This document shows, in pieces, positions 1 through 5,568 of a stretch of 5,568 nt of DNA. The position numbers and the translations under genes are program-made. The DNA is from an uncultured Polyangiaceae bacterium. Lineage in GTDB: Bacteria; Myxococcota_A; Polyangia; Polyangiales; Houyiibacteriaceae. The first letter of the stretch is position 1; every line of letters starts with the position of its first letter. The DNA is taken from the NCBI GenBank assembly GCA_947258625.1, contig CAMYJN010000194.1, positions 1 to 5,568 on the forward strand. Reading direction: 5' to 3'. Under the pieces are notes generated by a model, which had not been told where the DNA came from, did not search any database, and was given only the letters and a program-made list of their open reading frames with translations.

Positions 1-6
1 GGCAAC

Positions 7-37
7 AAAAAAGCCCCCGCATGCTCGATGCGAGGGC
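7..37 (-). terminator. Intrinsic (rho-independent) terminator for leftward transcription
   Basis: Bases 13-37 form a near-perfect hairpin: four G/C pairs at the base, one C-A mismatch, five more pairs (CGCAT against ATGCG) and a five-base loop (23-27). On the - strand the hairpin is followed directly by six T (12 to 7). Stem plus T run is the classic intrinsic terminator, and only the - strand has the T run. It lies 45 bases past the stop of the small membrane protein at 82-201 and most likely ends that transcript, and any read-through from the kinase operon. Confidence 0.85.
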
Positions 38-48
38 CAGAAACGGAG

Positions 49-73
49 TGGGTTGGTCTGTGGGTTGGTTCTG
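49..73. repeat. Two-copy tandem repeat, 12-13 bases
   Basis: TGGGTTGGTCTG (49-60) is followed immediately by TGGGTTGGTTCTG (61-73), the same unit with one extra T. On the - strand it reads as two CAGACCAACCCA-like units in the untranslated stretch between the small ORF stop (82) and the terminator hairpin (37). It could be a replication-slippage duplication or a paired protein-binding site in the 3' untranslated RNA. The sequence shows the repeat; any role is unknown. Confidence 0.6.
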
Positions 74-81
74 GTCCCCGC

Positions 82-201
82 CTATGCCTGCGTAACTAGC
101 AGGAGGCTAATAATGAGGCCGACTACGACTACAACACCACCGACGAGGCCCGCGCGAAGCGCGTCCATCGGATCATTGATAGCGATCGGCTCATGAACCA
201 T
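82..201 (-). CDS. Putative 39-residue single-span membrane microprotein
   Basis: ATG at 201-199, stop TAG at 84-82. The product has a short polar N-terminus (MVHEPIAINDPMDALRAG) with acidic residues at 4, 10 and 13 and Arg16. One long hydrophobic helix follows at about residues 19-36, including five Val in a row (23-27), and it ends TQA. This fits a single-pass inner-membrane microprotein, probably N-in by the positive-inside rule (Arg16), although the tail is acidic. I recognise no family. The case for a gene rests on context: a sigma70-like promoter ends ten bases before the ATG, a strong terminator follows 45 bases after the stop, and the frame encodes a coherent helix. Against it: no clear Shine-Dalgarno (only GGGGCGG almost touching the ATG), GC at third positions is moderate (roughly 58%), and it is short. 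An alternative start is Met12. The transcript could instead be a non-coding RNA of about 190 bases. Confidence 0.5.
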   Translation of the reverse strand: MVHEPIAINDPMDALRAGLVGGVVVVVGLIISLLLVTQA

Positions 202-210
202 TACCGCCCC

Positions 211-239
211 ATTGTGCGGCCAACCCCCCCCACGGTCAA
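211..239 (-). promoter_or_regulatory. Sigma70-like promoter with a G8 tract in its spacer
   Basis: On the - strand, TTGACC (239-234, 5 of 6 to TTGACA) is followed by exactly 17 bases and then CACAAT (216-211, 4 of 6 to TATAAT). The spacer contains eight consecutive G (231-224). Transcription would start near base 204, at or just before the ATG of the 39-residue ORF, so the message would be almost leaderless. The spacer is at the optimum length; a gain or loss of one G would change promoter strength. Confidence 0.45.
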
Positions 240-278
240 GAGGGACACTCTCTACCCCTTCAACCCAATGGAATCACC

Positions 279-376
279 CGACTTCTCAGCGAAGGATCGC
301 AGCGACTCCGACTCTGCGTTCTGGATCATCGACCTCCGCGTGTGAGCAGGCGCTGCGATCTTTGCCGCAGAAGTCG
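279..376. repeat. Imperfect 26-base inverted repeat (arms 279-304 and 351-376)
   Basis: The left arm (279-304) matches the reverse complement of the right arm (351-376) at 21 of 26 positions, including an unbroken outer 8-base block and an inner 10-base block (GATCGCAGCG at 295-304 against CGCTGCGATC at 351-360). The 46 bases between are unique. It begins 40 bases past the kinase stop on the - strand. As RNA it would fold into a long interrupted stem, but no T run follows on either strand, so it is not a textbook terminator. It may stabilise the 3' end of the operon mRNA, or be a small dispersed repeat such as a REP/BIME or MITE remnant. Confidence 0.6.
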
Positions 377-416
377 TTGCGTTTCGGGCAGTTGAGGGGG
401 CGGAGAGTGTCCCGGT

Positions 417-2015
417 TTAGCGTTCGTCTAGGTCTACGGCGACGGTTTGCTCGGTGGGGCTTGCGGTGAGGGGCTCGGAGCGCTGCTCGATTTGGCCGCC
501 GAATGCGTCCCACCAGGCCTCGGCGTCTGCGCGGGTCCAGCGCGCGACCGCTAGTCGATCGAGGGCGTCGGCGAGCTCTTGTCCGGAGGCCGGCCTGTCG
601 GCTTGATCCTTTTCCAAGCAAGCCATGATCAGCGCCTCGAGCCCGGCGGGGATCTCCAGCGACGACGCTTCCGAAAGTGGCAAAGGCTTGGTGTGCAAGT
701 GGTGTAGGCAGACTTCCATGATCGTCTTCCCGTCGAACACATGCCGGCCCGCAAGCAGGTAGTATCCAACGCAGCCGAGCGCGTAGAGATCGGTGCGCGC
801 GTCGATCCCTTGCGGTTCCTGGATTGCCTCGGGACTCAAGTAGTGTGGCGTGCCCTTGATCGACATCGTGTTGGTCATCTCGAGATCATCGACCTGGCCG
901 AGATTCTTCACGAGTCCGAAGTCGAGGACTTTCGTCACGTCGGGCACACCGCCCTGGCGCGCGAGCATGATGTTGCTCGGTTTGATGTCGCGGTGAATCA
1001 AGCCAATTTGGTGCGCCTCATTCAGTGCGAGCGCCGCGTCACGAAGAATGCGCACGACCCGCTCGACTGGCTGCGGGCCTCCGGCTTTGACCACTTGGCT
1101 CAGGGTCGCCCCGTCCAGCAGCTCCATCGCATAGTAGAAGAGCCCATCGGGGGTCCGGCCGTAGTCGTAGATGGTGACCGTGTTCGGGTGGGTGAGCTTC
1201 GCGGTCAGCTGCACCTCCCTACGAAAGCGGTCGAGAGCGTCCGGGTCGGCAAGCTCCGGCCGCAGCAGCTTGATCGCGGTCGGCCGCTTCAACATGCCAT
1301 GCTGCGCCTCGTAAACGACGCCCATCGCGCCCTCTCCGAGCTTACGGCGGAGATTGTATTGACCGAGGCTTTGGATGTCGCTCACCTCTTTGCGCAATCG
1401 GTGAATCACCCTCGACGCGAGGGCTGCGAGGCCCACGGTGAGTGTCCACCACATGACCGTGATCACCGATTGTGCCGACGCGACACGCCGCGCGGACTCC
1501 GCCGGAAAGCCAAAGACCCGCCAGATGCCGAGGTCGACGCTCAAGTAGTGGTAGTACATTGCCGCCACGAGAGGGATCCCGATGAGGATGCCGAGGATCG
1601 TGGTTCGCCGAGCCGAGCTGGGCACGAATACGCTACGGGCAAACATCACGAGTGCAAGAATGAACGCGGTGATCGTGTCGGCCCCCACCTCCGGTCGAAT
1701 GTCCAGACCCATGGCGATGTAGCAAAGGCTGGTGAGGAAGATGCCGGCGTTCTCGATTCCGTGGATCGTGTTGACCGAGAGGTGGCCGCGGCGGCAAATC
1801 AGCCAGACCGCCAAAAGGGGCACGACCGCAACGGCGTGGATGATGAACCCGGGCTGGCTGACCTGTTCCTCGAGCACCCCGAACAGGACGCCCAACACCA
1901 CGCGAAATGCCAGTGCGGTGCCGCCGAGGATGGCGCCGATCAGGCCAAAGACGGCGACACGCCGCTGCAGAAAGGCGCGCGCTTCGGGATTCGCGAAGTA
2001 GGTGCTTTTGCTCAT
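417..2015 (-). CDS. Membrane-anchored serine/threonine protein kinase (N-terminal 6-TM region)
   Basis: 532 residues. The N-terminal third has about six hydrophobic spans (roughly 20-47, 57-74, 88-104, 114-131, 139-155, 183-204), which puts both ends in the cytoplasm. A short basic linker (205-218) leads into a complete Hanks-type kinase domain at about 220-490. Glycine loop GEGAMGVVY 227-235, ATP lysine K249, helix-C glutamate E267, catalytic loop HRDIKPSN 341-348 (D343), DFG 365-367 and SPE 394-396 are all present, so it should be active. It is an RD kinase, with activation-loop candidates T381, T383, S385 and T389. A 40-residue tail follows, and there is no PASTA or other extracellular sensor domain. 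I chose ATG 2015 because it lies 19 bases after the permease stop, with a GGCAGG-type ribosome site five bases upstream; the frame stays open to 2252, but only inside the permease gene. Third gene of an exporter operon; the target is unknown. Confidence 0.93.
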   Translation of the reverse strand: MSKSTYFANPEARAFLQRRVAVFGLIGAILGGTALAFRVVLGVLFGVLEEQVSQPGFIIHAVAVVPLLAVWLICRRGHLSVNTIHGIENAGIFLTSLCYIAMGLDIRPEVGADTITAFILALVMFARSVFVPSSARRTTILGILIGIPLVAAMYYHYLSVDLGIWRVFGFPAESARRVASAQSVITVMWWTLTVGLAALASRVIHRLRKEVSDIQSLGQYNLRRKLGEGAMGVVYEAQHGMLKRPTAIKLLRPELADPDALDRFRREVQLTAKLTHPNTVTIYDYGRTPDGLFYYAMELLDGATLSQVVKAGGPQPVERVVRILRDAALALNEAHQIGLIHRDIKPSNIMLARQGGVPDVTKVLDFGLVKNLGQVDDLEMTNTMSIKGTPHYLSPEAIQEPQGIDARTDLYALGCVGYYLLAGRHVFDGKTIMEVCLHHLHTKPLPLSEASSLEIPAGLEALIMACLEKDQADRPASGQELADALDRLAVARWTRADAEAWWDAFGGQIEQRSEPLTASPTEQTVAVDLDER

Positions 2016-2034
2016 GCCTGCCTGCCCATGATGA

Positions 2035-2796
2035 CTAACTTCGTAGGTTGTAGCCACTGCGGAGGAGCGCGCTTGCCGCGCCGAGGACCACCAGAAACGA
2101 CACCAGCACGACTCCGGCGCTCGTGACGGGCGAAACGTCTGCCACGCCGAGGAATCCATACCGTAGACCGTTGACCATATAGAGCAACGGGTTGAGGCGG
2201 CTGACGGTATTCCAGGGCTCGGGGAGGAGATCGATCGAATAGAAGACGCCACCGAGGAAAGCCAAGGGGAGCAACACGAAGTTCGGGAATATCGCGAGAT
2301 GATCGAACTTCTCTGCCCAAAGCGCGGCGATCATTCCCAGGAGCGCGAGCGTCGCGGTCACGAAGATCGTGAAAAAGAGCGTCCAGCCGATGTCGTGCAA
2401 TGGGAACCAGGTGAAGGAGAGGGCGACGAGGTAGACCAGCGTGCCCACGATGATCGCCCTGATCATCGCGGCGCCTACGTAGGCGAGGACCATCTCCAAC
2501 GCGCCGATCGGCGCGACCAGGATGTCGGTAATTGTTCCGTTGATCTTCGACTGAAACAGGCTGGATGAGGTGTTGAGGAAGGAATCCCGGATCATCGTCA
2601 TCATGACGAGCCCCGGCACCACGAATTGGATGTAGGGGACGCCCGAGATCTCGCGAAGCCGGGAGCCCAGTGCGACGCCGAAAACCAAGAAGTAGAGGCT
2701 CGTCGTCACGAGCGGGCTCAGCACCGTCTGCAGCCAGACTTTGCTGAAACGGCGCACCTCTTTGAGGAAGAGCGTCTTGAGAGCGATCGTGCTCAT
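2035..2796 (-). CDS. yadH: ABC-2 type exporter permease, YadH-like
   Basis: 253 residues, close to the 256 of E. coli YadH. It has six hydrophobic spans (about 25-46, 56-74, 104-128, 136-160, 168-187, 226-247) preceded by a short amphipathic N-terminus, the ABC-2 membrane plan. Segments I recognise from YadH include FVVPGLVMM (58-66), LGGVFYSIDLLP (181-192), LNPLLYM (201-207), RYGFLG (212-217) and the C-terminal LRS. It forms the transmembrane half of an ABC exporter with the ATPase encoded just upstream; the two genes overlap by ATGA (2796-2793), implying translational coupling. NodJ and drug or polysaccharide exporters share the fold, so the substrate cannot be told from sequence, and the substrate of YadGH itself is not established to my knowledge. 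No truncation or frameshift is seen. The symbol marks similarity, not proven orthology. Confidence 0.93.
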   Translation of the reverse strand: MSTIALKTLFLKEVRRFSKVWLQTVLSPLVTTSLYFLVFGVALGSRLREISGVPYIQFVVPGLVMMTMIRDSFLNTSSSLFQSKINGTITDILVAPIGALEMVLAYVGAAMIRAIIVGTLVYLVALSFTWFPLHDIGWTLFFTIFVTATLALLGMIAALWAEKFDHLAIFPNFVLLPLAFLGGVFYSIDLLPEPWNTVSRLNPLLYMVNGLRYGFLGVADVSPVTSAGVVLVSFLVVLGAASALLRSGYNLRS

Positions 2797-3536
2797 GCCG
2801 CGTGTCTTCCGTCTGCCTTGTGGATCAGCTCCAGGTAAATCTCTTCGAGTGAGCGTCCGCCGTGGCGTTCCAGTAGGCTTTCACGGCTTTCGACCAAAAG
2901 GAGCTCGCCCTTGTGAAGAATGCCGATGCGGTCCGCAAGCTTTTCGGCTTCTTCGATGTAATGCGTGGTCAATACGATGGTCGTGCCCGCGGTGCGGAGG
3001 TCCTCGACCTCTTGCCAGAGCTCGCGGCGTAGCTCGACGTCGACGCCGGAAGTCGGTTCATCGAGGAAGAGCAGCCGCGGGTCATGGACGAGCGCCTTGG
3101 CCACCAGCAGGCGCCGCTTCATCCCGCCGGACAGCGTCCGCGTGTACGCATCGCGCTTGTCGCTCAGCGCAAAGGTCTCGAGCAGACTCTCGGCGCGACT
3201 GCGATTTGGTTCGACTCCCATGAGCCCCATTTGAATCATCAAGCTTTCGAGGGGAGTGAAGAACGGGTCGTAGCCGATCTCTTGGGGCACCAAGCCAACC
3301 AGGCGGCGAGTTGTCCGGAAATCGTTCACCGTGTCGAAGCCGAGGACCTCGATGCTCCCTTGCGTCTGCTTGGCCAGCCCCGTGATACAGTGAATCAGGG
3401 TCGACTTCCCCGCGCCGTTTGGACCGAGAAGCGCGAAAATCTCGCCCTCGTAGACCTCCAGCGACAGGTCTTTCAGCGCCGTGAACTTCCCGTAGCGTTT
3501 TGTAACGTGGCGGCAGCAGAGAACCGGCGGCTTCAT
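2793..3536 (-). CDS. yadG: ABC transporter ATP-binding protein, YadG-like
   Basis: 247 residues, one nucleotide-binding domain with every motif: Walker A GPNGAGKST (38-46), Q-loop Q85, signature LSGGM (135-139), Walker B LLFLDE (155-160), D-loop SGVD (163-166) and switch histidine H192. The stretches LVPQE (82-86), LSGGMKRRL (135-143) and VDVELRR (165-171) closely resemble E. coli YadG. It should hydrolyse ATP on the cytoplasmic face to drive the permease that follows, as an ABC-2 exporter. It is about 60 residues shorter than YadG (308 residues from memory), ending at the usual LEEIYLELI helix (230-238) without the C-terminal extension; many two-component exporter ATPases have this form, so it is not obviously truncated. 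It starts 38 bases after the aldehyde dehydrogenase stop. No good Shine-Dalgarno precedes the ATG, but a TATAGT lies eight bases upstream. Confidence 0.95.
   Translation of the reverse strand: MKPPVLCCRHVTKRYGKFTALKDLSLEVYEGEIFALLGPNGAGKSTLIHCITGLAKQTQGSIEVLGFDTVNDFRTTRRLVGLVPQEIGYDPFFTPLESLMIQMGLMGVEPNRSRAESLLETFALSDKRDAYTRTLSGGMKRRLLVAKALVHDPRLLFLDEPTSGVDVELRRELWQEVEDLRTAGTTIVLTTHYIEEAEKLADRIGILHKGELLLVESRESLLERHGGRSLEEIYLELIHKADGRHAA
2806..2810 (-). promoter_or_regulatory. Ribosome binding site for the ABC permease
   Basis: GGAAG on the - strand, nine bases before the permease ATG at 2796 and inside the end of the ATPase gene. It is the clearest Shine-Dalgarno sequence in the window. It supports ATG 2796 as the start and suggests the permease can also be initiated independently of coupling. 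Confidence 0.5.
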
Positions 3537-3544
3537 CGCGGCCG

Positions 3545-3572
3545 ACTATAGCGACCTAGGCAGCGATGACCA
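3545..3572 (-). promoter_or_regulatory. Possible promoter of the exporter/kinase operon
   Basis: On the - strand, TATAGT (3550-3545, 5 of 6 to the -10 consensus) is preceded, after 16 bases, by TGGTCA (3572-3567, 4 of 6 to the -35 consensus). It fits inside the 38-base gap between the aldehyde dehydrogenase stop and the ATPase start. Only eight bases separate the -10 from the ATG at 3536, so the mRNA would start at about the start codon. If it is not real, the exporter operon must be transcribed through from the aldehyde dehydrogenase gene. Confidence 0.35.
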
Positions 3573-3574
3573 GG

Positions 3575-4969
3575 CTACCCGGGGGCGTGTCGCAGATGGA
3601 AGGACTTGGGTCGCGTCAACTGCGCATAGCCGAGCGTGGACAAGCTGCAGCCTCGGCCCGAGTCCTTGACCCCCACCCAGGCGAGCTCGGGGTCGAGGTA
3701 GTCGCAGCGATTCATGTACCAGGTTCCGGTTTCCACGCTTGCGCCGATCCGTTGCGCCCGGTCGAGATCGCTCGTCCACACCGAGGCAGTTAGCCCGTAA
3801 TCGCTGTCGTTCATCAAGGCGATCGCTTCGGCGTCATCCCGCACCCGCATGATGCCGACCGCTGGGCCGAATGTTTCTTCGTTCATGATCCGCATCGAGT
3901 GGTCGACGTCGACCAACGCCTGCGGCGCCATGTACGGCAGACCGCGTTGGGTGCCTTCGAAATGGCTTGGGTCGAGTAGGGCGCGTGCACCGGCCGCCAT
4001 GGCTTCCTCGATTTGGGCCTGGATGCCTTCGGCGTTGCGGATACGAACGACCGGCCCAAGCGTGGTCAGGGCATCCCGCGGGTCGCCGAGCGCGAGCTCG
4101 TTGGCCACGGCGATGAAGGCTTCGAGAAAGGGCTCATACACGTCGTGATGCACGTAGATTCGCTCGATACCGCAGCAGGATTGACCGGCGTTGTAGAACG
4201 CACCGTCGACGAGGTTTGCTGCGGACCGCTCGATGTCGGCGTCGCTGCACACGTAGGCGGGGTCTTTGCCCCCAAGCTCGAGCGCAGCCCCGATGAACCG
4301 CTTTGACGCGGCGGTCTGGATGGCATGACCGCCTCCAACCGAGCCGGTGAACGCCACAAATGCGACCCGCGGGTCGGCGATTACGTCGGCAACACCACGA
4401 TGATCCAGATAGAGAACCTGAAGGACACCCGCAGGCAGCCCGGCCTCCTTGGCCGCTCGTCCGATGCGTTCGGCGACGAGCGGCGTCTGCTCCGAGTGCT
4501 TGAGCACCACCGTGTTACCGGCAACCAGCGCAGGCACCAGCGCGTTGACGGCGGTCAGCCAGGGGTAGTTCCATGGCGCGACGACGAACACGACCCCCAA
4601 GGGCTCTCTCCGAATGAAACGCGTGAAGCCGTCTCGGTCCGCGAGCTCGATGTCGCCGAGCCCCTGGGCTGCAAGGTCGATCATCGTTCGCCCGCGAAGT
4701 AACCAGCCGCCCACCTCACCGCCGCCGTCGCGCACCGGTCGCCCCATTTGCATAGTCAGCTCGTGGGCGACGGCGTCGGCGTCGTGTACGGCAAGCTCCA
4801 CGAAGCGACGCACCATCTTGCTTCGGTCTTCCAGGGCGAGCTCTCGCCAAGGTCCACACGCGTTGCTGGCGGAGGCCAGCGTTCGTTCGATCGCTTCGGC
4901 CCCATCGAGCGCGCGCTCGAAGACGATGCTTCCATCTACGGGGGAAATGGTTTGGAAGCGCCCAGTCAT
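3575..4969 (-). CDS. NAD(P)-dependent aldehyde dehydrogenase
   Basis: 464 residues, a full-length ALDH-superfamily enzyme that oxidises an aldehyde to its acid in the cytoplasm. Seen: oxyanion asparagine N134 in PWNYP (132-136), cofactor-binding K157 in VLKHSE, Rossmann turn FTGS (207-210), general base E231 in LELGGKDP (230-237), nucleophile C265 in GQSCC (262-266), and cofactor-ribose E365 with F367 in EETFGP (364-369). The end (GTWYMN 415-420; GVKDSGRG 433-440; TRPKSFHLR 452-460) aligns with the usual closing motifs, so the gene is complete. A second cysteine, C266, sits beside the nucleophile. The closest types are succinate-semialdehyde or general aliphatic dehydrogenases; the substrate is uncertain. 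ATG 4969 gives the standard N-terminus, with no clear Shine-Dalgarno. It is divergent from the SDR gene (78 bases) and precedes the exporter operon on the same strand, so partial co-transcription is possible. Confidence 0.95.
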   Translation of the reverse strand: MTGRFQTISPVDGSIVFERALDGAEAIERTLASASNACGPWRELALEDRSKMVRRFVELAVHDADAVAHELTMQMGRPVRDGGGEVGGWLLRGRTMIDLAAQGLGDIELADRDGFTRFIRREPLGVVFVVAPWNYPWLTAVNALVPALVAGNTVVLKHSEQTPLVAERIGRAAKEAGLPAGVLQVLYLDHRGVADVIADPRVAFVAFTGSVGGGHAIQTAASKRFIGAALELGGKDPAYVCSDADIERSAANLVDGAFYNAGQSCCGIERIYVHHDVYEPFLEAFIAVANELALGDPRDALTTLGPVVRIRNAEGIQAQIEEAMAAGARALLDPSHFEGTQRGLPYMAPQALVDVDHSMRIMNEETFGPAVGIMRVRDDAEAIALMNDSDYGLTASVWTSDLDRAQRIGASVETGTWYMNRCDYLDPELAWVGVKDSGRGCSLSTLGYAQLTRPKSFHLRHAPG

Positions 4970-4976
4970 GGCCGGT

Positions 4977-5005
4977 AGCGTTTCTCAGCTCCCGGGTGTC
5001 GTCAA
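4977..5005 (-). promoter_or_regulatory. Weak candidate promoter for the aldehyde dehydrogenase
   Basis: On the - strand, TTGACG (5005-5000, 5 of 6 to the -35 consensus) is followed by 17 bases and AACGCT (4982-4977). The latter matches the -10 consensus only at its two most conserved positions (A2 and T6). Seven bases then separate it from the ATG at 4969. The good -35 and the spacing are the only support. It would serve the leftward gene of the divergent pair; I see no promoter for the rightward gene in the same gap. Confidence 0.2.
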
Positions 5006-5047
5006 TCCGGGCTTGCACATTGGTCGCCGCCGGGGCACCACGTGGCG

Positions 5048-5568
5048 ATGACGATGCCCAAACTCGAAGGCAAGATCCTGATCACCGGGGCGAGCGGTTT
5101 CATCGGCAGCCGGCTGCGCGACGCGCTTCTTGCCTCTGGTTCGGACGTTGTCGCGATCCGCAGGCCGGGGTCGCCTCCTTCCTCCGCAGGGCGCTCGGTC
5201 GAGGCGGACTACGCCGTCCTCGCCGACTTGGAGCGCATCGTGGGGGAGGAGAAGCCGGACTACGTCTTGCACGTAGCTGGCGTGACCAAGGGCAGCTCGT
5301 ACGAAGACTTCCGCCTCGGCAACGTCATGCCGACGCGGAACTTGCTTGCGGCGCTGCGTCGTGAGCATCCCGTCGCCAGGCGGTTCGTCCTGGTGTCCTC
5401 GTTGACGTCGTACGGGCCGTCGTCGACTTCCGCACCTCATCGCGAGGAGAATCCACCGCGACCGATCGAGCACTACGGACAGAGCAAGCTCGAAGCAGAG
5501 AAGGTGGTCGAAGAGGAATCGGGTAGCGTGCCCTGGACGATCCTGCGCCCTTCGGGTGTGTACGGACC
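5048..5568 (+). CDS. NAD-dependent epimerase/dehydratase (extended SDR), 3' end outside window
   Basis: 173 complete codons are visible and the frame is still open at the window edge, so this is the N-terminal half or so of a protein that usually has about 300-350 residues. Seen: Rossmann cofactor loop GASGFIG (14-20), an acidic residue then DYVLHVAG (71-78) like the family's HxAA segment, a central VSSLTSYG (116-123) carrying the catalytic Ser/Thr, the active-site pair Y143 and K147 (YGQSK), and LRPSGVYG (166-173), the typical LRPxxVYG strand. It should bind NAD(P) and act on a nucleotide sugar or similar hydroxy/keto substrate; which one depends on the missing C-terminal half. Starts at 5048 and 5054 are both possible, with GTG 5042 a third; none has a strong ribosome site. 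An 8-base palindrome, CCACGTGG (5038-5045), overlaps the start region. Confidence 0.9.
   Translation, partial: MTMPKLEGKILITGASGFIGSRLRDALLASGSDVVAIRRPGSPPSSAGRSVEADYAVLADLERIVGEEKPDYVLHVAGVTKGSSYEDFRLGNVMPTRNLLAALRREHPVARRFVLVSSLTSYGPSSTSAPHREENPPRPIEHYGQSKLEAEKVVEEESGSVPWTILRPSGVYG

Noticed and set aside
13..37. The left hairpin as a + strand terminator
   Set aside because: On the + strand the hairpin is followed by CAGAAACGG with no T run; the run of six T is only on the - strand.
37..120. A tRNA or other structured RNA gene in the far-left region
   Set aside because: No acceptor stem, T-loop (GTTCRA) or anticodon arm can be assembled on either strand; the stretch is better explained by the microprotein frame and its 3' untranslated part.
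212..469. + strand frame of 85 codons in the left gap
   Set aside because: Arg/Ser/Pro-rich low-complexity product, it overlaps the kinase 3' end on the opposite strand, and it has no ribosome site.
286..621. - strand frame of 111 codons overlapping the kinase 3' end
   Set aside because: Arg-rich product read out of frame through the kinase C-terminus; it is a composition shadow.
741..2126. Long + strand frame (461 codons) antisense to the kinase
   Set aside because: The product is dominated by Asp, His, Arg and Glu with no motif, as expected from the opposite strand of a GC-rich gene with biased third positions. The kinase frame on the other strand has every catalytic motif.
2016..2252. 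N-terminal extension of the kinase frame by 79 residues
   Set aside because: The extra codons lie wholly inside the permease gene and the intergenic gap, and encode Ser/Arg-rich sequence unlike a kinase or a signal. ATG 2015 has a plausible ribosome site and gives a clean membrane N-terminus.
5038..5045. CCACGTGG palindrome as an operator for the SDR gene
   Set aside because: Only eight bases, with no extension of symmetry and no second copy in the gap; common by chance in GC-rich DNA.

Overview
The window is GC-rich, densely coded bacterial chromosome (by eye well above 60% GC). Its most telling gene is a Ser/Thr protein kinase with an N-terminal multi-pass membrane region and a C-terminal kinase domain. 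From family knowledge that build is common in Myxococcota and related former Deltaproteobacteria, so I would guess a member of that group. No marker gene settles this, and nothing suggests phage, plasmid, IS element or CRISPR.

Layout, right to left. At the right edge (5048 onward, + strand) a NAD-dependent epimerase/dehydratase (extended SDR) begins and runs out of the window. Divergent from it, across a 78-base gap, is a NAD(P)-dependent aldehyde dehydrogenase (4969 to 3575, - strand). After only 38 bases comes a tight three-gene - strand cluster: an ABC ATPase (3536-2793), an ABC-2 permease overlapping it by four bases (2796-2035), and, 19 bases on, the membrane Ser/Thr kinase (2015-417). 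The ATPase and permease look like E. coli YadG/YadH, a two-component ABC exporter of unknown substrate. The arrangement suggests the kinase senses something at the membrane connected with what the exporter moves, or phosphorylates the exporter; this is inference.

The left 416 bases look empty at first but hold structure. An imperfect 26-base inverted repeat (279-376) lies just past the kinase stop. Then comes what looks like a complete miniature - strand gene: a sigma70-like promoter (TTGACC, 17 bases, CACAAT) whose spacer carries eight consecutive G, a 39-codon reading frame for a single-span membrane microprotein (201-82), a two-copy tandem repeat, and a strong intrinsic terminator (37-7).

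Three of the - strand units have a promoter-like -10 element only 7-9 bases before the start codon and no convincing Shine-Dalgarno sequence, which raises the possibility of leaderless mRNAs. The best candidates for something undescribed are the microprotein unit with its G-tract promoter and the kinase/exporter operon.
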